A stretch of 64,000 bases of DNA from Dyella acidiphila (GTDB taxonomy: Bacteria > Pseudomonadota > Gammaproteobacteria > Xanthomonadales > Rhodanobacteraceae): positions 1 through 64,000 of the forward strand of contig NZ_JACZZA010000013.1 in NCBI RefSeq assembly GCF_014863405.1. Reading direction: 5' to 3'. Of this stretch, positions 36,119-45,013 are shown piece after piece (position 1 is the stretch's first letter; every line of letters starts with the position of its first letter). A program made the position numbers and the translations under genes. The notes under the pieces are model-generated. The model made no database searches, was not told the origin of the DNA, and saw only the letters and a list, made by a program, of their open reading frames with translations.

Positions 36119-39100
36119 TTAGAACGCTTTGGTGAAGCCCACGCTCAGCGCGTTGTCGCTCAGGTGGCTGGAGAACTGCCCCTGGTAATCCAGGTACAGG
36201 CTCCACGACGTACCCGCCTTGGCCGTGACGCGCGCACCCACTGTGGCCATGCCGCGGCCCAGCGAATCGGCGGGCATCGCGAACACGGTGCCGTCCTGCG
36301 CCGTTTCCTGCACCAGCGGCGTATTGCCGTTGCGCGTGTCGTAGCGATAGCCCAGCTCGAACTGCGGTGCGTAGCTCACGCCTTGCGCCACGAACGAACT
36401 GGCGAACGACACCTGCGCATACGGCTGCATGGTGTTGTAGGTGCTGTGCGCACCGCTCACCACGAACGCGGAAGCCAGCGGGGACGTGCTCGGCACCGTT
36501 TCGCCGAACGCATCCAGACTCTGGTGCTGGTACAGCGCGCCCACCGCCGGTGTGATCTGCCATTGCGCCGCCGTCAGCGGCCATGCCGCCTGCAAGGCTG
36601 CCGCGGTGGTATTGCCGTCCGGATCGGCCATGCCATGGCCAATACCCGTCTGGCGATACACGCGATAGCTGCTGTGCGACTGATCCACAACGCCGGAAAG
36701 CACGACCGGTCCCGCATTGGCAAAGGCGTACAGGCCGCCATGCAGGTTATCGATATTGCCGTTGCCGCCCTGATGATCACTGCCGTTGATGCGATCGAAA
36801 CCGGCTTCCACGCCCACGTGCGCCACATCCGCCAGCGCGTGATCCCAGCCGCCCTGCAGACCGAACGCCGTGCTGTTCATGCCGTTGCTGCCGGACAGCG
36901 AATTGCTGCTGCCGCTGTACTGCATCCATAGATCGCTATTGCACGAGGTGCTGATCGCATTGCCGTGACCGGCACTGCCCGCACCACAACTACCGTCGGC
37001 CGGACGCAGCGTGGCATCGACCACCGTCGCCAGCGTTTGCTGGCCGATCAGGTTTTCGCTGCGCATCAGATTGGCGTACACGCTGCCGTCGTTCGGCACC
37101 ACCTTCACCTGCGTCGAGGGGCTCGTACCCGTCGACGGCGGCGTGCTGCCGGTCGAGGCGGCCTGGAACACCAGATCGGCCTGCGCCGTGTTGTAGTCCA
37201 GGCTCACCTGTGCGCCGGTGGGCACGGAGCCGTTGGCCGCGGTGCTGGCGAACTTGCCGGTGATCGACTTGGCATTCACCAGCGTGTAGCTGCTTTGCTT
37301 GTACGTACCCGGCGCATAGACCAGCACCAGCGTGCCGCCAAGCGTGGCGGTGCCGGTCACATCCAGCTCCGACGCCTGCGCCGGCGTCATGTCGATCTGC
37401 AGCGTGGCGCCGGCGTTCTGCGTGTAGTTGCCGTCGATCGTCAGCACGCCCACCGAACCGCCCGGCCACACCGTGCCGTTATTGACCACATCGCCGTCGA
37501 TGCTGCCGTGACCGCGCAGCGTGGCGCCGGCATCCACCGTGACATTGCCGGCCACAGCAGCATTGGCGTGCGCGCTGTCGCCCACTTCCAGCGTACCCGC
37601 CGCCACCGTGGTGCCGCCGGTGTAGGTGTTCACGCCGTCCATGATCAAGGTGCCGCTGCCGGTCTTGATCACCGCACCGTTGCCGCTGATCACGCCGTTG
37701 AAGGTACCGTCGCTGGCTTGATCGAAGGTCAGCGCGGGGCTGGGGCCACTCAACGGCAGGAACATCACATTGCCGACGATGTTGCTGCTGTTGCCCACCA
37801 GCACGCCCTGGCCGATCAGCCACGACTGGCTGGCGCTGCCGGTGCCGGTCAACGTCCAGGTGCTGTTGCCCAGCTTGGCGAACGTGTTGAAGCCCTGGAT
37901 CGCCGCGCTGCTGCCGACGGCGCCGATGCTGCTCATATCGAAGCTGGCATTGGTGTCGCCGCCGAGCGCGAACAGATCGCCGCCGTTGGTGCTGCCGCTG
38001 GTGCTGACGACATGGCCGACAAACTTGCCGCCGGCCTCAAGCATCAGCGCATTGCCGCCGCCGCTGAAATCCACCGCGTCCGCCTGCGCGCCGGTGGCGC
38101 TCTGGCCGCCGGCGATGGTGCCTGCATTGATCACCGTGCCGCCGCCCGTGGCCACCACGCCGGCGCCACCGGCACCGCCGGTACCGGCCACGCCGGCCGT
38201 CGCGCTGACGTACATGCCGCCAGCCGCGCCGGCGCTGCCGCCGTTGCCACCGGTAATCGTGCCCGTATTGGTAAGGATGAAGTGGCTGCCGCGGACACCG
38301 GCGCCGCCGACACCGCCATTGCCGCCGTTGCCAGCCACACCGCCAGCGTAGGCAGCCGGGCCACCGGCACCGCCGGCACCGCCGTTGCCACCGGTGATCG
38401 TACCGGCGTTGACCGCGGTAAAGCCCGAGCCATAGACGCCGGCACCGCCCACGCCACCCGTGCCGCCGTTGCCCGACGCGCCCGCGGTGCCAGGCGTGCC
38501 CGCACTGTTGCCCGCATGGCCGCCGCGGTAGCCTATCTGGCCCTGGCCGCCCGTGCCGCCGTCACCACCGGTGACCACGCCGGCCGCCTCGTTATTGAGC
38601 GAAAAACCGGTGCCACTGACGCCCGCGCCACCGACACCGCCGACACCACCCACGCCGCCGATGCCACCATTGCCGGCAACGCCGTTGAAGGTGTAACGCC
38701 CCACGTAGCCGCCGCCGCCGATGCCGCCGGCACCGCCCGTGCCACCGACGAGCGTGCCTGCGTTATTGAGTGTGAATTGGCTGCCGGCGACCGCGCTGCC
38801 GCCCGTACCGCCGACACCGCCCGCACCGCCCGCGCCATTGATGCCGTCTACACCGCCGGTGCCGCCGTAGGCGCCGTAGCCGCCGGCGCCGCCGGTACCG
38901 CCCGCGCCACCTGTGATCGAGCCGGCATTGGTCAAGGTAGACAGCGTGCCGTTCACGCCCGCACCGCCCGTGCCACCCACGCCACCGGCACCGCCGTTGC
39001 CGGACGTGCCGCCCACGGTGGCGCCGTTGCCAAAGTTATAGCCGGCACCGCCGATACCGCCCTGGCCGCCGTTGCCGCCAGCACCCGCGGTGATCTGGCC

Positions 39101-42100
39101 ATAGTTGCCGAGGGTGGCGTTGCTGGCCATCGCCACGGCATCCGCGCCATTGCCGCCCTGGGTGCCAGCAAGACCGTCAGTGCCGTTCGGGTTGGCTGAC
39201 GAGCTGCCCGCCGTGCCCATCTGACCGAAGACGCCGTCCGTGCCGGCACCGCTCGTCAGCGCAATGTTCGACACGCTGCTGCTGCCGAGCACCAGGCCGG
39301 TGCCCGACGCCAGCGCGAAGCTGCCGGTAAAGGCACTGGCACCCTGCACGCTGACCGTGCCGTCCTGGATGCTCACGTTGCCGGTGATGGCATTGCTGCC
39401 GGTAAGCGTCAGCGTGCCGGCGCCGGTCTTGGTCACCGCGCCTTCGCCGCTGATCACACCGGCGTAGGTGCCGTCGGTCGCCTGATCGAACGTGAGGTTC
39501 GCATTGCCGCCCATCGGCGCCAGCTTCACGTTGCCGACGAGGCTGCTGGTGTCGCCCACCAGCGAGCCGTCGACGATCTGCCAGTTCTCGCTCGCATTGC
39601 CCAGGCCGGTGAGGGTCCAGGTGCTGGTGCCCTGCTTGGCGTACTGGTTGAAGCCCTGGATCGACGTGCCGAGCTGGCCCAGGTCGAAGCTGGCATTGGT
39701 GGTGCCGCCGAGGACGAAGGTGTCGCCGCTGTTCGACGTGCCGCTGGTGCTGACCACGTTGCCGGTAAACACATAGCCGGCCTCGACCACCAGGGTGTTG
39801 TTGCCGCCGGACAGGTCGATCGCATCGGCCTGCGCGCCCGTGGTGGAAACGCCGCCGGCAATGATGCCGCTGTTGACGATGGTCGAGCCGCCCGTGGAGA
39901 CCACGCCCGCGCCACCGGCGCCCACCGTGCCGCCGGTACCGGCGTTGCCGCCCGTGCCGCCAGATATGGAACCGGCATTGATCAGGGTGAAGTTGGCGCC
40001 GGTCACGCCCGCGCCACCATTCCCGCCATTGCCGCCATTCCCGTACGTTGCGCCGGCGCCGCCGTTGCCACCGAGAATCAGAGCCGAGGTGTTGTTGGTG
40101 ATCGTGGCCTGCACACCGGCGCTGATGCCGGCGCCGCCATTGCCACCCGCGCCGCCGGCCATCGACACACCGGAGGCACCCGGACCCGCGTCACCGCCGT
40201 TGCCACCGGTGCCCCCGGTAACGCGTGCACCAAGGCCACTGCTGGTAAACGAGCCACCGCTGAGGATCACGCCCGCGCCACCCGCACCACCGTTGCCGCC
40301 GATGCCGCCGTTGCCGCTATTGGCGTGGGTACCCTGGCTCGAAGAACCACCTCCGCCACCGATGCCGCCGACCCCGCCCTGGCCGCCCTGGCCACCTTGC
40401 ACGGCACCGTCATTGGTCACGGTCGAGCTGGTGGCGATGATCGCTGCGGCACCGTAGCCGCCGTTGCCGGCCCTGCCGCCCGTGCCGCCAACGCCGGGCA
40501 GCGCCGAGCCGCCACTGGTCGAGGAGGTGCCTTCCGCACCGTAACCACCGGCGCCGCCGTTACCACCGGAGCCGCCAATGGCGTTGCCCCAATTGGTAAT
40601 CGTCATCGAGCTGCCGCTGATGGCCGCGCCGCCCGACCCGCCATGGCCGCCGGCACCGCCGGCGCCCATGGTGACCGCGCTCGTACCGGCGTATGCCGCG
40701 CCGCCGGAACCGGCGGCGCCGCCCATGCCACCGGCGCCGCCATTACCGCCAAGCAGGATCCCGCTCGCATTATTGGTCAGCGTGATGGTGTTGCCGGTGA
40801 CGGCCGCGCCACCTGCCGCGCCAGCACCACCTGCACCGCCGCTGCCGGGGTTACCCAGCATGGAAATGTCGTCGCTGGCGGTGGCGGCGATGCTAACGTG
40901 GCTGCCATTCCCGCCGACGCCGCCGATGCCGCCCGAACCACCATAGCCGCCGGTGCCGCCGGTAAGCGACCCGTCGTTGGTCAACTTGAAGTTGCTGCCT
41001 TGCACGCCGGCGCCACCCGCACCGCCAGCACCACCGGTGCCGCCGTCGCCGCCAGCGCCGCCCTGGTCGTAGCCAATGCCGCCTTTGCCGGCATTACCGC
41101 CATTGCCGCCAGCGCCGCCCGCACCGCCAAACATCGAGCTGTAGTTGCCGGCGGTAAATCCGGAACCCGATACGGCGAAGCCGCCGGCGCCGCCTTGCCC
41201 ACCGGCACCGCCGGCCAGAGCATTGCCGCCGGTGCCCTGAGGATTGGCACCGCCATTGCCGCTGGCGCCGCCGTTGCCGCCGGCCCCACCCTGGCCGCCG
41301 TCCAGCAGGGCCTGATTGGAAAGTGTGAAGTTGCTGCCGGTCACGCCGACGCCACCGGCGCCGCCCGCGCCGCCCGCACCCGCTGCGCCACCCGGAAGAT
41401 TCGCGCCGATGCCGGCGTTGCTGCCACTGCCCCCGTTGCCGCCGGCACCGCCCGCACCACCGGCCATATGGCCGGCATAGGTGTTATTGGTCACCGTGCC
41501 CGAACCGCTGACCGCCGCGCCACCGGCCTGACCCGCAGCGCCCGCGTTGCCGCCCATGCCGGCGCCGCCTGTATAGGTGCCGTCGCTGCCGGTACTGCCG
41601 CCCGCACCGGTCGTACCCGTCACCACGACATTTGCGGTCATGTTCAGCGTGGTGCCGGCGGCCATGCTGATGCCGCCGCTCAGATCGGTGTTGTCTGAGC
41701 CCAGCACCAGGCCGCCACCCTGGATCGACCAGACTTCGCTGGTGTTGACCGCGCCATCGAGTGTCCAGGTGCCGGTGCCGGTTTTTTCCAGAACGGTGAA
41801 GCCCTGGTACTGCCCGCTGCTGTCGTCGCTGATCGCGCCGGTGAGCGTTTCATTGCCATTGCCATCCAGATCGAGCGTATTGCCGCCGGCGGCGTTCAAG
41901 ACATTGCCCGTAATGCTCGAGCCGGGCTCCAGTACCAGCGTGCTGCCGCTGTAGCTGAAGACGATCGCGTTGTTATTGTTACCGGCGATGCTGCCGTAGT
42001 TGGTAATGGAGGAGCTACCCATCGCCAGGATACCGACCCCGCCCCCGGTACTGCCGCTGCCGCCTGTGATGCTGCCGTAGTTGGTGAGCTGGAAAGAGGT

Positions 42101-42907
42101 ACCCGCCACGCCCGACCCGCCGCCGCCGTTGCCGCCGGTGTACTTACCGCTGCCGCCGACGCCACCGTTGCCGCCACTGACCCTCGCGCCCACACCAATC
42201 GAAAAGCTCGAACCCTGGGCCGCGTAGACACCGGCACCACCGCCGCCGCCGCCACCGCCACCGCCTTGGCCGCTACTGCCGTTGCCGCCGTTGCCAAGCA
42301 CACTGTTGCCGCCCGCGCCGCCCGCCCCGCCGACAACGCTGATGCCCGCCGGCAGCGCAGCGCTGCCGCCGCTGCCGATCACCAAGCCCGCGCTACCGCC
42401 ACCGCCGCCGCCGCCCGCGCCCGTGCCCGAGAAAGAGTCGCCGCCGCCACCGCCACCGCCAACCCCTTGCAGCACCGAGCCGCCGGCGCCACCGCCACCG
42501 GGGCTGCCGAAAAGGTAGCCGGCGCTGCCGCCGCTGCCACCCGCGCCTTGGCCCGCGCTGCCTTTCGCCTTGTAGCCGCCGTTGCCACCCGAGTTCGCGT
42601 AGGTGCCAGACGCCACCGAGCCCTGGCCGCCGGCACCGCCGCTGCTGCTGGAGCCATCGCCGCCGTTGCTGCCACTCGTGCCGCAAATCGTGGTCGGCCC
42701 CGGCACGCAGCTCTGCGCCATCACCGGCGCTGCCACCGTGGCCAGGGCCAGGCTTACCGCCAGCGCGAGCAGGCGCGTGCTCAGCTGCGGCGTAGACACG
42801 GCATCCGCGCCCCCGGACACGCCACCTTTGGGCGCGCTGACCAGCTCCGAGGCGACCTGCATGACGCCGAGCGTGCGATTGAAAACGATGCGATAGATGC
42901 GATTCAC
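36119..42907 (-). CDS. Glycine-rich autotransporter (type Va), copy 2
   Basis: About 2262 residues. The start is GTG at 42907, giving NRIYRIVFNRTLGVMQVASE as extended signal peptide, with AGGGGACT as ribosome site; the frame is open to 42979 without signal features. The passenger is dominated by GGxGGxGG tracts and by repeats of the GVTGSNFTLSNQG / SGSGFTAGN type, with only a few autotransporter-associated strand repeats (GVNTYTGGTTVAAGTLEVGD). A short Pro/Ser/Thr linker leads to a C-terminal barrel almost identical to that of copy 1, ending GFTKAF. Cysteine is nearly absent. The sulfotransferase gene is 110 bases upstream on the same strand, most likely in one transcript. Confidence 0.88.
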   Translation of the reverse strand: MNRIYRIVFNRTLGVMQVASELVSAPKGGVSGGADAVSTPQLSTRLLALAVSLALATVAAPVMAQSCVPGPTTICGTSGSNGGDGSSSSGGAGGQGSVASGTYANSGGNGGYKAKGSAGQGAGGSGGSAGYLFGSPGGGGAGGSVLQGVGGGGGGGDSFSGTGAGGGGGGGSAGLVIGSGGSAALPAGISVVGGAGGAGGNSVLGNGGNGSSGQGGGGGGGGGGAGVYAAQGSSFSIGVGARVSGGNGGVGGSGKYTGGNGGGGSGVAGTSFQLTNYGSITGGSGSTGGGVGILAMGSSSITNYGSIAGNNNNAIVFSYSGSTLVLEPGSSITGNVLNAAGGNTLDLDGNGNETLTGAISDDSSGQYQGFTVLEKTGTGTWTLDGAVNTSEVWSIQGGGLVLGSDNTDLSGGISMAAGTTLNMTANVVVTGTTGAGGSTGSDGTYTGGAGMGGNAGAAGQAGGAAVSGSGTVTNNTYAGHMAGGAGGAGGNGGSGSNAGIGANLPGGAAGAGGAGGAGGVGVTGSNFTLSNQALLDGGQGGAGGNGGASGNGGANPQGTGGNALAGGAGGQGGAGGFAVSGSGFTAGNYSSMFGGAGGAGGNGGNAGKGGIGYDQGGAGGDGGTGGAGGAGGAGVQGSNFKLTNDGSLTGGTGGYGGSGGIGGVGGNGSHVSIAATASDDISMLGNPGSGGAGGAGAAGGAAVTGNTITLTNNASGILLGGNGGAGGMGGAAGSGGAAYAGTSAVTMGAGGAGGHGGSGGAAISGSSMTITNWGNAIGGSGGNGGAGGYGAEGTSSTSGGSALPGVGGTGGRAGNGGYGAAAIIATSSTVTNDGAVQGGQGGQGGVGGIGGGGGSSSQGTHANSGNGGIGGNGGAGGAGVILSGGSFTSSGLGARVTGGTGGNGGDAGPGASGVSMAGGAGGNGGAGISAGVQATITNNTSALILGGNGGAGATYGNGGNGGNGGAGVTGANFTLINAGSISGGTGGNAGTGGTVGAGGAGVVSTGGSTIVNSGIIAGGVSTTGAQADAIDLSGGNNTLVVEAGYVFTGNVVSTSGTSNSGDTFVLGGTTNASFDLGQLGTSIQGFNQYAKQGTSTWTLTGLGNASENWQIVDGSLVGDTSSLVGNVKLAPMGGNANLTFDQATDGTYAGVISGEGAVTKTGAGTLTLTGSNAITGNVSIQDGTVSVQGASAFTGSFALASGTGLVLGSSSVSNIALTSGAGTDGVFGQMGTAGSSSANPNGTDGLAGTQGGNGADAVAMASNATLGNYGQITAGAGGNGGQGGIGGAGYNFGNGATVGGTSGNGGAGGVGGTGGAGVNGTLSTLTNAGSITGGAGGTGGAGGYGAYGGTGGVDGINGAGGAGGVGGTGGSAVAGSQFTLNNAGTLVGGTGGAGGIGGGGYVGRYTFNGVAGNGGIGGVGGVGGVGGAGVSGTGFSLNNEAAGVVTGGDGGTGGQGQIGYRGGHAGNSAGTPGTAGASGNGGTGGVGGAGVYGSGFTAVNAGTITGGNGGAGGAGGPAAYAGGVAGNGGNGGVGGAGVRGSHFILTNTGTITGGNGGSAGAAGGMYVSATAGVAGTGGAGGAGVVATGGGTVINAGTIAGGQSATGAQADAVDFSGGGNALMLEAGGKFVGHVVSTSGSTNGGDLFALGGDTNASFDMSSIGAVGSSAAIQGFNTFAKLGNSTWTLTGTGSASQSWLIGQGVLVGNSSNIVGNVMFLPLSGPSPALTFDQASDGTFNGVISGNGAVIKTGSGTLIMDGVNTYTGGTTVAAGTLEVGDSAHANAAVAGNVTVDAGATLRGHGSIDGDVVNNGTVWPGGSVGVLTIDGNYTQNAGATLQIDMTPAQASELDVTGTATLGGTLVLVYAPGTYKQSSYTLVNAKSITGKFASTAANGSVPTGAQVSLDYNTAQADLVFQAASTGSTPPSTGTSPSTQVKVVPNDGSVYANLMRSENLIGQQTLATVVDATLRPADGSCGAGSAGHGNAISTSCNSDLWMQYSGSSNSLSGSNGMNSTAFGLQGGWDHALADVAHVGVEAGFDRINGSDHQGGNGNIDNLHGGLYAFANAGPVVLSGVVDQSHSSYRVYRQTGIGHGMADPDGNTTAAALQAAWPLTAAQWQITPAVGALYQHQSLDAFGETVPSTSPLASAFVVSGAHSTYNTMQPYAQVSFASSFVAQGVSYAPQFELGYRYDTRNGNTPLVQETAQDGTVFAMPADSLGRGMATVGARVTAKAGTSWSLYLDYQGQFSSHLSDNALSVGFTKAF

Positions 42908-43016
42908 GACAGAGTCCCCTGTAGACGTCCGATGTATTCGATGTGTGGCGTAGCGGTCAGGCCTCGGCCCTGCGCGCACGTGGCGGCAGGCCGGCGGCCA
43001 TGGATCCGAAAAGTGT

Positions 43017-43832
43017 TCAAACCACCCGCACCTGGCGCGGGTTCAAAGCGGGATCGAGCCAGAAGATGTCGTTCTCGAAACGACGAAACACATCCGGCGG
43101 CAGCACGCTGGTGCGCTCGCGCACAGCGACTTTCTTGCGCACCGTATGCAGCCCCGGCGTGCCGGCGCGCAGGTCGAATTCGTCGGCCTGATAGCTGATG
43201 TTGTCGAAGTCGTGCGCGTAGGCCGGCTCGCCGATGAAGTCGTAGACAGCGGCGATGGCGCGCGCCGGATCGCTGGTCAGCGTCTCGTAGCGCAGCAACA
43301 GCAAATGGCCGGTTTGATCGCCGTAGAACGCCTCTTTCAGCGCGTTGTAGGCGTAGCCCACCATGCCGTCGCCATTGGCCAGGCCTTCGGCGCGCGAGTA
43401 CACCGTGCCGCCGGGCTGATAGCTGAAGATGGACGAAGGCTGAAACGCGTTCTTGCGCACCAGCTGCTCGACGCTGTCGATGATCCACGACACGTGCCGC
43501 ACACAGGCGATCACCTTGCCCTGCGGAAACAGCTCGTTGAGCTGACCCATCTTGGAGCACCAGGCGCGGTTCGTATCGAACACCACCTCGGCGCCGTATT
43601 CGGGCCCGTAGTAGTTATCGAACAGGCCTTTGAGCAATCGGCGGCGCTGCGCGTCGGAGACGAACACCGAATATTCGTTACGGCCGCTGAGCTCGCCCAG
43701 CAGGGTGGTGAAGGCACCGCCGAGAGGCCCGCTCATGCCAGCATGAAAACGCGGGTTCTGGCTCAGGATGGCCGACAACAACGTCGAGCCGGACCTGGGC
43801 AGGCCCGAAATAAAGTGAAACCGCCGATCCAT
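43017..43832 (-). CDS. Sulfotransferase family protein
   Basis: 271 residues. RFHFISGLPRSGSTLLSAIL opens with the 5'-phosphosulfate loop (PRSGST, residues 12-17) that binds PAPS. CVRHVSWIIDSVEQLVRKNA holds the 3'-phosphate-binding Arg/Ser region, and LLRYETLTSDPARAIAAVYDFIGE is the helix typical of the sulfotransferase_3 group, which includes tyrosylprotein-like enzymes. No signal peptide is present, so it acts in the cytosol, before export of any protein substrate. It precedes an autotransporter gene by 110 bases, and a broken paralogue precedes the second autotransporter. The acceptor is unknown; the autotransporter is the obvious candidate by context. Confidence 0.85.
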   Translation of the reverse strand: MDRRFHFISGLPRSGSTLLSAILSQNPRFHAGMSGPLGGAFTTLLGELSGRNEYSVFVSDAQRRRLLKGLFDNYYGPEYGAEVVFDTNRAWCSKMGQLNELFPQGKVIACVRHVSWIIDSVEQLVRKNAFQPSSIFSYQPGGTVYSRAEGLANGDGMVGYAYNALKEAFYGDQTGHLLLLRYETLTSDPARAIAAVYDFIGEPAYAHDFDNISYQADEFDLRAGTPGLHTVRKKVAVRERTSVLPPDVFRRFENDIFWLDPALNPRQVRVV

Positions 43833-43901
43833 CCGCTCCCCTGAAGGCTCTGGTCAAACTCCGGACACAAGCGATCTCCGCCGCCTCGCGCCGTTCATTT
43901 A

Positions 43902-43917
43902 TGTGAAATCGATCACG
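43902..43917. promoter_or_regulatory. CRP/Clp-like binding site upstream of the sulfotransferase gene
   Basis: TGTGAAATCGATCACG matches TGTGA-N6-TCAC(A/G) and is itself close to palindromic. It lies 70 bases before the start at 43832, a spacing shared with the copy at 35954-35969. Preservation in both copies while the sulfotransferase behind one has decayed suggests that it drives the whole unit, including the autotransporter. Confidence 0.62.
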
Positions 43918-43969
43918 TTATTTGAAACTAGCCAGATGCTAGGCGAGAGGTCCGAGCGGGGACATGTCT

Positions 43970-43993
43970 GTGCGTCTCAGGTTTAAGACGCAC
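43970..43993. promoter_or_regulatory. Inverted repeat GTGCGTCT-N8-AGACGCAC, copy 2
   Basis: A perfect eight-base stem (43970-43977 with 43986-43993) around CAGGTTTA. It is the counterpart of 36025-36044. It ends 22 bases beyond the stop of the AraC-type gene and could also serve as its terminator, although no T-run follows on the minus strand. Confidence 0.5.
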
Positions 43994-44014
43994 GGACAAG
44001 AAATGCATCGCGCG

Positions 44015-45013
44015 TCAGCGCAGCGCGGTCAGGCTGTTGTTCCAGCGACGCGCCATCACGTCGACCGAGGGATCCTGCGCACCACGGATGCTGGCCGCCC
44101 GGTAGGCTCCCGGTGCCACCCCGAAAATCTGCTTGAACAACCGGCTGGCGTGGCTCTCATCAGCAAAGCCGAAGGTGGGCGCCAGTTCGGCCAGCGACAG
44201 ATGGTCGAAGGCGCGGTTGTCGAGCCGGTCGCGCAGTTGCTGCAGCCGGCACAGCTGGATGAAACGATTGACCCCGCCGGAGGATTCGAACAGCCGATAC
44301 AGGCCGGCCCGCGAGATGCCGGTGGCGCTGGTGATGTCCTGCACGGAAAAATCCTGCCGGGCGAGATTCGCCTCGATCAGCTTGCGCACGTTTTCGACCC
44401 GCACATGTTCGAGCCGGTGGAATTCCGCACGCGCACCGGAGCCGAACGGATTGATCGCTACCGACAGCAGGTCGATCAGCGTGCGCGTAATGGCCGCGTG
44501 CGCGGCCATCGGCAAATGCGGCATCTGTTCGATCAGCGCCCCCAACATCGCGCTGAGCAAACCGCTTTCGCGCGCGTCGACGCGATAGCCGTGCAGGCCT
44601 TCCACGTCGCCGACCGCGGCGCGCACGCTGTCGCGCGCCAGGCTCAAGGTGATCATGGTGACGCGGTCGGCGCCGGTTTCGGCGGCCTCGGTGGTGTCGA
44701 TCAGCAAGCTTTCGCCCGGCTTGATCAGCATGGTCTTGCCACCGATCCGGGCAGTCAGTTCGCCGCCGATCACGTGGCTGAGCACGAAGTGGTCGAAACC
44801 GTCTTCGGCCACGCGCTCGCGCCGAATGTGGCGAATGCCGCCGTATTCGCGCGCAAACAGGATCGACCGGTCCAGGCGCCAGCTGCGCACGCAGGCAAAG
44901 AAAGGTTTATCGGTGCGCTCGACATCCGCGCCGCGCGCATACAGATCGCAATAGTGCGCGAAGGCCACATCCGGCTCGTAGGTCGTGCTGTCGAACACGA
45001 AAATCTCGCTCAC
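44015..45013 (-). CDS. AraC-family transcriptional regulator
   Basis: About 332 residues from GTG at 45013, whose GTGA overlaps the stop of the MFS gene, so translation is probably coupled. The N-terminal ~170 residues are an AraC-binding-like sensor domain (FDHFVLSHVIGGELTARIGG...LIKPGESLLIDTTEAAET). The C-terminal ~100 residues carry the two helix-turn-helix motifs: VQDITSATGISRAGLYRLFE and LSLAELAPTFGFADESHASR, ending FKQIFGVAPGAYR. A longer frame to 45106 lies wholly within the transporter gene and is not used. It likely controls the transporter; the ligand is unknown. Confidence 0.86.
   Translation of the reverse strand: MSEIFVFDSTTYEPDVAFAHYCDLYARGADVERTDKPFFACVRSWRLDRSILFAREYGGIRHIRRERVAEDGFDHFVLSHVIGGELTARIGGKTMLIKPGESLLIDTTEAAETGADRVTMITLSLARDSVRAAVGDVEGLHGYRVDARESGLLSAMLGALIEQMPHLPMAAHAAITRTLIDLLSVAINPFGSGARAEFHRLEHVRVENVRKLIEANLARQDFSVQDITSATGISRAGLYRLFESSGGVNRFIQLCRLQQLRDRLDNRAFDHLSLAELAPTFGFADESHASRLFKQIFGVAPGAYRAASIRGAQDPSVDVMARRWNNSLTALR

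Larger units (their letters stand above)
28399..44000 (-). repeat. Tandem duplication of a sulfotransferase-autotransporter unit
   Basis: Two units in the same orientation, roughly 28.4-36.06 kb and 36.1-44.0 kb, share order and sequence. Each has an inverted repeat, a CRP-like site, a conserved TTCATTTATGTGAAATC stretch, the sulfotransferase start region, a gap of 110-125 bases, the extended signal peptide and the barrel. They differ in the passenger and in the sulfotransferase, which is intact only in the second. Conservation is strongest in the 5' non-coding part and the barrel, where gene conversion could still act. Confidence 0.8.

Noticed and set aside
36965-39199. Open frame of 744 codons, alanine-rich, opposite the second autotransporter
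   Set aside because: An antisense shadow of GGxGG codons; composition is low-complexity Ala/Thr/Gly with no start signal.
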